From Anaerolineales bacterium (GTDB taxonomy: Bacteria > Chloroflexota > Anaerolineae > Anaerolineales > Villigracilaceae), in contig JAICRQ010000033.1 of NCBI GenBank assembly GCA_025966435.1, positions 1 to 13,759 of the forward strand: 13,759 bases of DNA, given 5' to 3'. The first letter of the stretch is position 1, and each line of letters starts with the position of its first letter. The translations under genes were made by a program, and so were the position numbers. Below the pieces are notes generated by a model. That model was given only the letters and a program-made list of their open reading frames with translations, searched no databases and had not been told where the DNA came from. Positions 11,686 to 13,759 of the stretch are shown here, in pieces.

Positions 11686-13759
11686 CTACTCTTCACGGGA
11701 GGGATCCAACGCCATGGATGCCGCGCGGGAGCGAGCCATGTCGATTTGTTCCTGCGTAAGTTGAGTCTCCAACTCCGCGCGCAATCTCTCGGCGCGCTCC
11801 TTTGTTTCCTTCCAGGCGGAAGGATGACCAACTATCCAGATCGCCCATTCATACGCGGTGAGAGGATCGCCTTGCTCGGCGCGCAATCGCGCCAGGCGGA
11901 TTCGATTCGCAAGAATTGCGGGCAAGGCCTGCGCCTCACGCGCGACACGGATACCATCCAGCCACTGACGTTCTGCCTCCTGTTTCGCGCCGAGCGCAGC
12001 AAATGTGTCCCCAAGATACGTGTAATATAGTGCCACGTCGCCCATCATACCGAGGTCTATAAAGAGGGAAGTGCTTCGTTGCAAAAGCGCTTGTGCCTCG
12101 CCGGGATTTCCCTGCGCCAGTTCAACGATACCCAGGTTCCCATACGCAGTGCCTGCGCTCCAGGGATCTTCTGCGGGACTAGCCAGTGAGAGGCTCTCCT
12201 GTAGAAATTGACGCGCTTCGGCGTAGCGTGCCAATTGCATGGCAACGAAACCAAGCGTGTTCAACGTGACCACGATCAAGCGGATATCGCCTAGGGTGCG
12301 AAAATAGGCGAGCGCCTCCTGCGAGCTTTCATATGCTTCCTCATTCCTGCCGGAGCCTGCCAGGATGCCGCCCCGCATCATAAGAGCGTAGGCCACACGC
12401 CAGGTATCGCCGCTGGCGCGTGCTGCGTCCAAGCCCTGGCCTACATAGTCTAGAGCTTTCTCGCTTTCGCCAAGGCTTGCCAGTACCGGCCCGAACATGG
12501 ACAATACGTCTGCCAACACCATGGGGTTATGCAGAGGTATCAATATCTTCAAAGCTTGTGCAAAGGCTTCCTGCGCTTCATGGAGGCGTCCGCGCCGGAA
12601 AAGGAACCAGCCTTGTACGGCGGATGTGAACCCCAGTACATTTGCAAATTGAGGCTGCACCTCTTCGAACTGTAAGAGAAGGATGATGGAGCCTGTCCGC
12701 TCGATCCCCTCTGTATACCAGCCACGTAGATCGTAGACATCCAGAAGGGCGCGCAGGCATCTCCCCAAGATCTCGAATTGTCCGCGCACGGCGGCCCAAT
12801 CCCAGGCGGCGCGGAAGTTGTCGATCTCGTCTGTCAACTGGCGTAGTACCTCGTTTTGTTGGCGGCTATGGAGTTGAGGTTCACCTTCCGCCCAGAGCGC
12901 CAGGTAATACCCGGCGTGGCGGTCGCGCACGGAATACTCATTCTGCAGATCTTCATGCAGGCGCTGCGTGGCATATTGCCGCACCAGTTCATGCTGACGG
13001 TAATGGCTCGTGTGTGCCTGATTTCGATGCAGAAGTGATTTACCCTGCAGAGAAGACAATAAAAACAATGTAGTGCCTGCCACCTGCTCCGCGGCTTCAC
13101 GCGTGAAGCCACCTTGAAACACAGAAAGCTGACAGAGTGTGTTTTGTTCTTCCTCAGACAGCAGGTTCCATGAATAATCAAAAACCGCATGGAGGGAGCG
13201 ATGCCGTTCGGGGATATCGCGCTTGCTGGTCATGAGGAAATCCAGGCTGCGCTCGATCTCCTCCGCGATCTCGCGACAGGAAAGCGTGTTGGCCCAGGTC
13301 GCCGCGAGCTCCAGTCCCAGCGGCAAGCCTTCGACAAGCTGGCAAATACGCGCTATCGCATGAAGATCATCGGCGCCGGGCGTGAAATCCCGTTTTGTTT
13401 GCTTTACCCGTTGCATAAATAATGCCGCTGCGCTGTTTGTATTCAGAGTTTCCCATTCGATGTGCGAGGGAACAGGCAATCCCTGTATCTCAAAGACCCA
13501 TTCGGACTGCAGATTTAGCTGTTCACGTGAGGTGGTGAGTAACTTGACATTCGGCGCGCGGCTGAAAAGCTCATCCAGCAGTTCAATGCCGTTGAGCAAG
13601 TGCTCAAGATTATCCAGCACAAGCAAAATGTGTTTCTCTTTGAGGAAGTTGAATAACTGGGTCTTCAACTCTGTTGTGCCCGAGAAAGTATAGCCAAGAG
13701 AATCGGCCAGGGCAGGAATGATGAATTCTGGTGAACTCGTGCCTGCCAGGGAAGCCAAA
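11686..13759 (-). CDS. NB-ARC (STAND) ATPase / TPR regulator, paralogue 3, N-terminus outside window
   Basis: The frame is open to the right edge, so only the last 691 codons including the stop are seen. By alignment with paralogue 2 about 158 residues are missing, including the expected helix-turn-helix and Walker A. The first visible codon is TTG within the frame, not a start. Visible parts are Walker B ILLVLDN (44-50), KLLTTSRE (72-79), GLPLGLELAAT (144-154), the winged-helix end HELVRQYA (256-263) and a TPR array in the second half, closing in RAERLRAELETQLTQEQIDMARSRAASM. Its NB-ARC region is nearly the same as in paralogue 2, with 22 identical residues in a row around Walker B, while the TPR region has drifted. 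The missing helix-turn-helix is assumed from the paralogues. Confidence 0.8.
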   Translation of the reverse strand, partial: LASLAGTSSPEFIIPALADSLGYTFSGTTELKTQLFNFLKEKHILLVLDNLEHLLNGIELLDELFSRAPNVKLLTTSREQLNLQSEWVFEIQGLPVPSHIEWETLNTNSAAALFMQRVKQTKRDFTPGADDLHAIARICQLVEGLPLGLELAATWANTLSCREIAEEIERSLDFLMTSKRDIPERHRSLHAVFDYSWNLLSEEEQNTLCQLSVFQGGFTREAAEQVAGTTLFLLSSLQGKSLLHRNQAHTSHYRQHELVRQYATQRLHEDLQNEYSVRDRHAGYYLALWAEGEPQLHSRQQNEVLRQLTDEIDNFRAAWDWAAVRGQFEILGRCLRALLDVYDLRGWYTEGIERTGSIILLLQFEEVQPQFANVLGFTSAVQGWFLFRRGRLHEAQEAFAQALKILIPLHNPMVLADVLSMFGPVLASLGESEKALDYVGQGLDAARASGDTWRVAYALMMRGGILAGSGRNEEAYESSQEALAYFRTLGDIRLIVVTLNTLGFVAMQLARYAEARQFLQESLSLASPAEDPWSAGTAYGNLGIVELAQGNPGEAQALLQRSTSLFIDLGMMGDVALYYTYLGDTFAALGAKQEAERQWLDGIRVAREAQALPAILANRIRLARLRAEQGDPLTAYEWAIWIVGHPSAWKETKERAERLRAELETQLTQEQIDMARSRAASMALDPSREE

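Noticed and set aside
2591..13759. Antiphage STAND (Avs-like) defence system
   Set aside because: The N-terminal domain is a DNA-binding XRE helix-turn-helix, not a nuclease or other killing effector, and no defence-island genes are in view. A regulator is the simpler reading.

Overview
This window looks like a chromosomal segment from a bacterium of the Chloroflexota, probably Anaerolineae-like. That assignment is inference. It rests on three large paralogous regulators of the XRE-helix-turn-helix / NB-ARC ATPase / TPR type, a family strongly expanded in that phylum. It also rests on a C-terminal secreted-protein domain at the left edge of a type I know from Anaerolineae envelope proteins. 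Base composition is moderate and even, genes are densely packed, and no gene-free stretch reaches 300 bases. I see no rRNA, tRNA, transposase or CRISPR array.

Left part (1-2502): the 3' end of a putative secreted or lipoprotein gene, then a tight three-gene unit. This unit encodes a type II NADH dehydrogenase-like flavoprotein (401-1642), an SRPBCC-fold protein (1655-2131) and an unrecognised 124-residue protein (2128-2502) whose start overlaps the preceding stop as ATGA. A compound hairpin at 2512-2556 separates this unit from the convergent regulator gene.

Middle and right (2591-13759): a repeated design. Unit 1 is regulator 1 (2591-5182, minus) divergent from a CPBP-family membrane protease homologue plus a membrane-anchored beta-lactamase-like serine hydrolase (5327-7830, plus). 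Unit 2 is regulator 2 (7879-10440, minus) divergent from a DUF2214-type four-helix membrane protein plus a small dimeric alpha+beta barrel, CrtA/monooxygenase-like protein (10621-11595, plus). Regulator 3 (11686 to the right edge, minus) is a third paralogue. It lacks its N-terminus here and probably starts a third such unit outside the window.

The regulators share an N-terminal DNA-binding domain, an ATPase switch and a TPR array that could sense a ligand or protein. The likely logic is that each controls its own divergent two-gene operon and possibly itself. In support, both complete divergent promoter regions contain a similar box of about 33 bp (5212-5244 and 10481-10512), and the second also has a perfect 8-bp inverted repeat (10565-10592). 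Function, ligand and phenotype of these cassettes cannot be read from the sequence.
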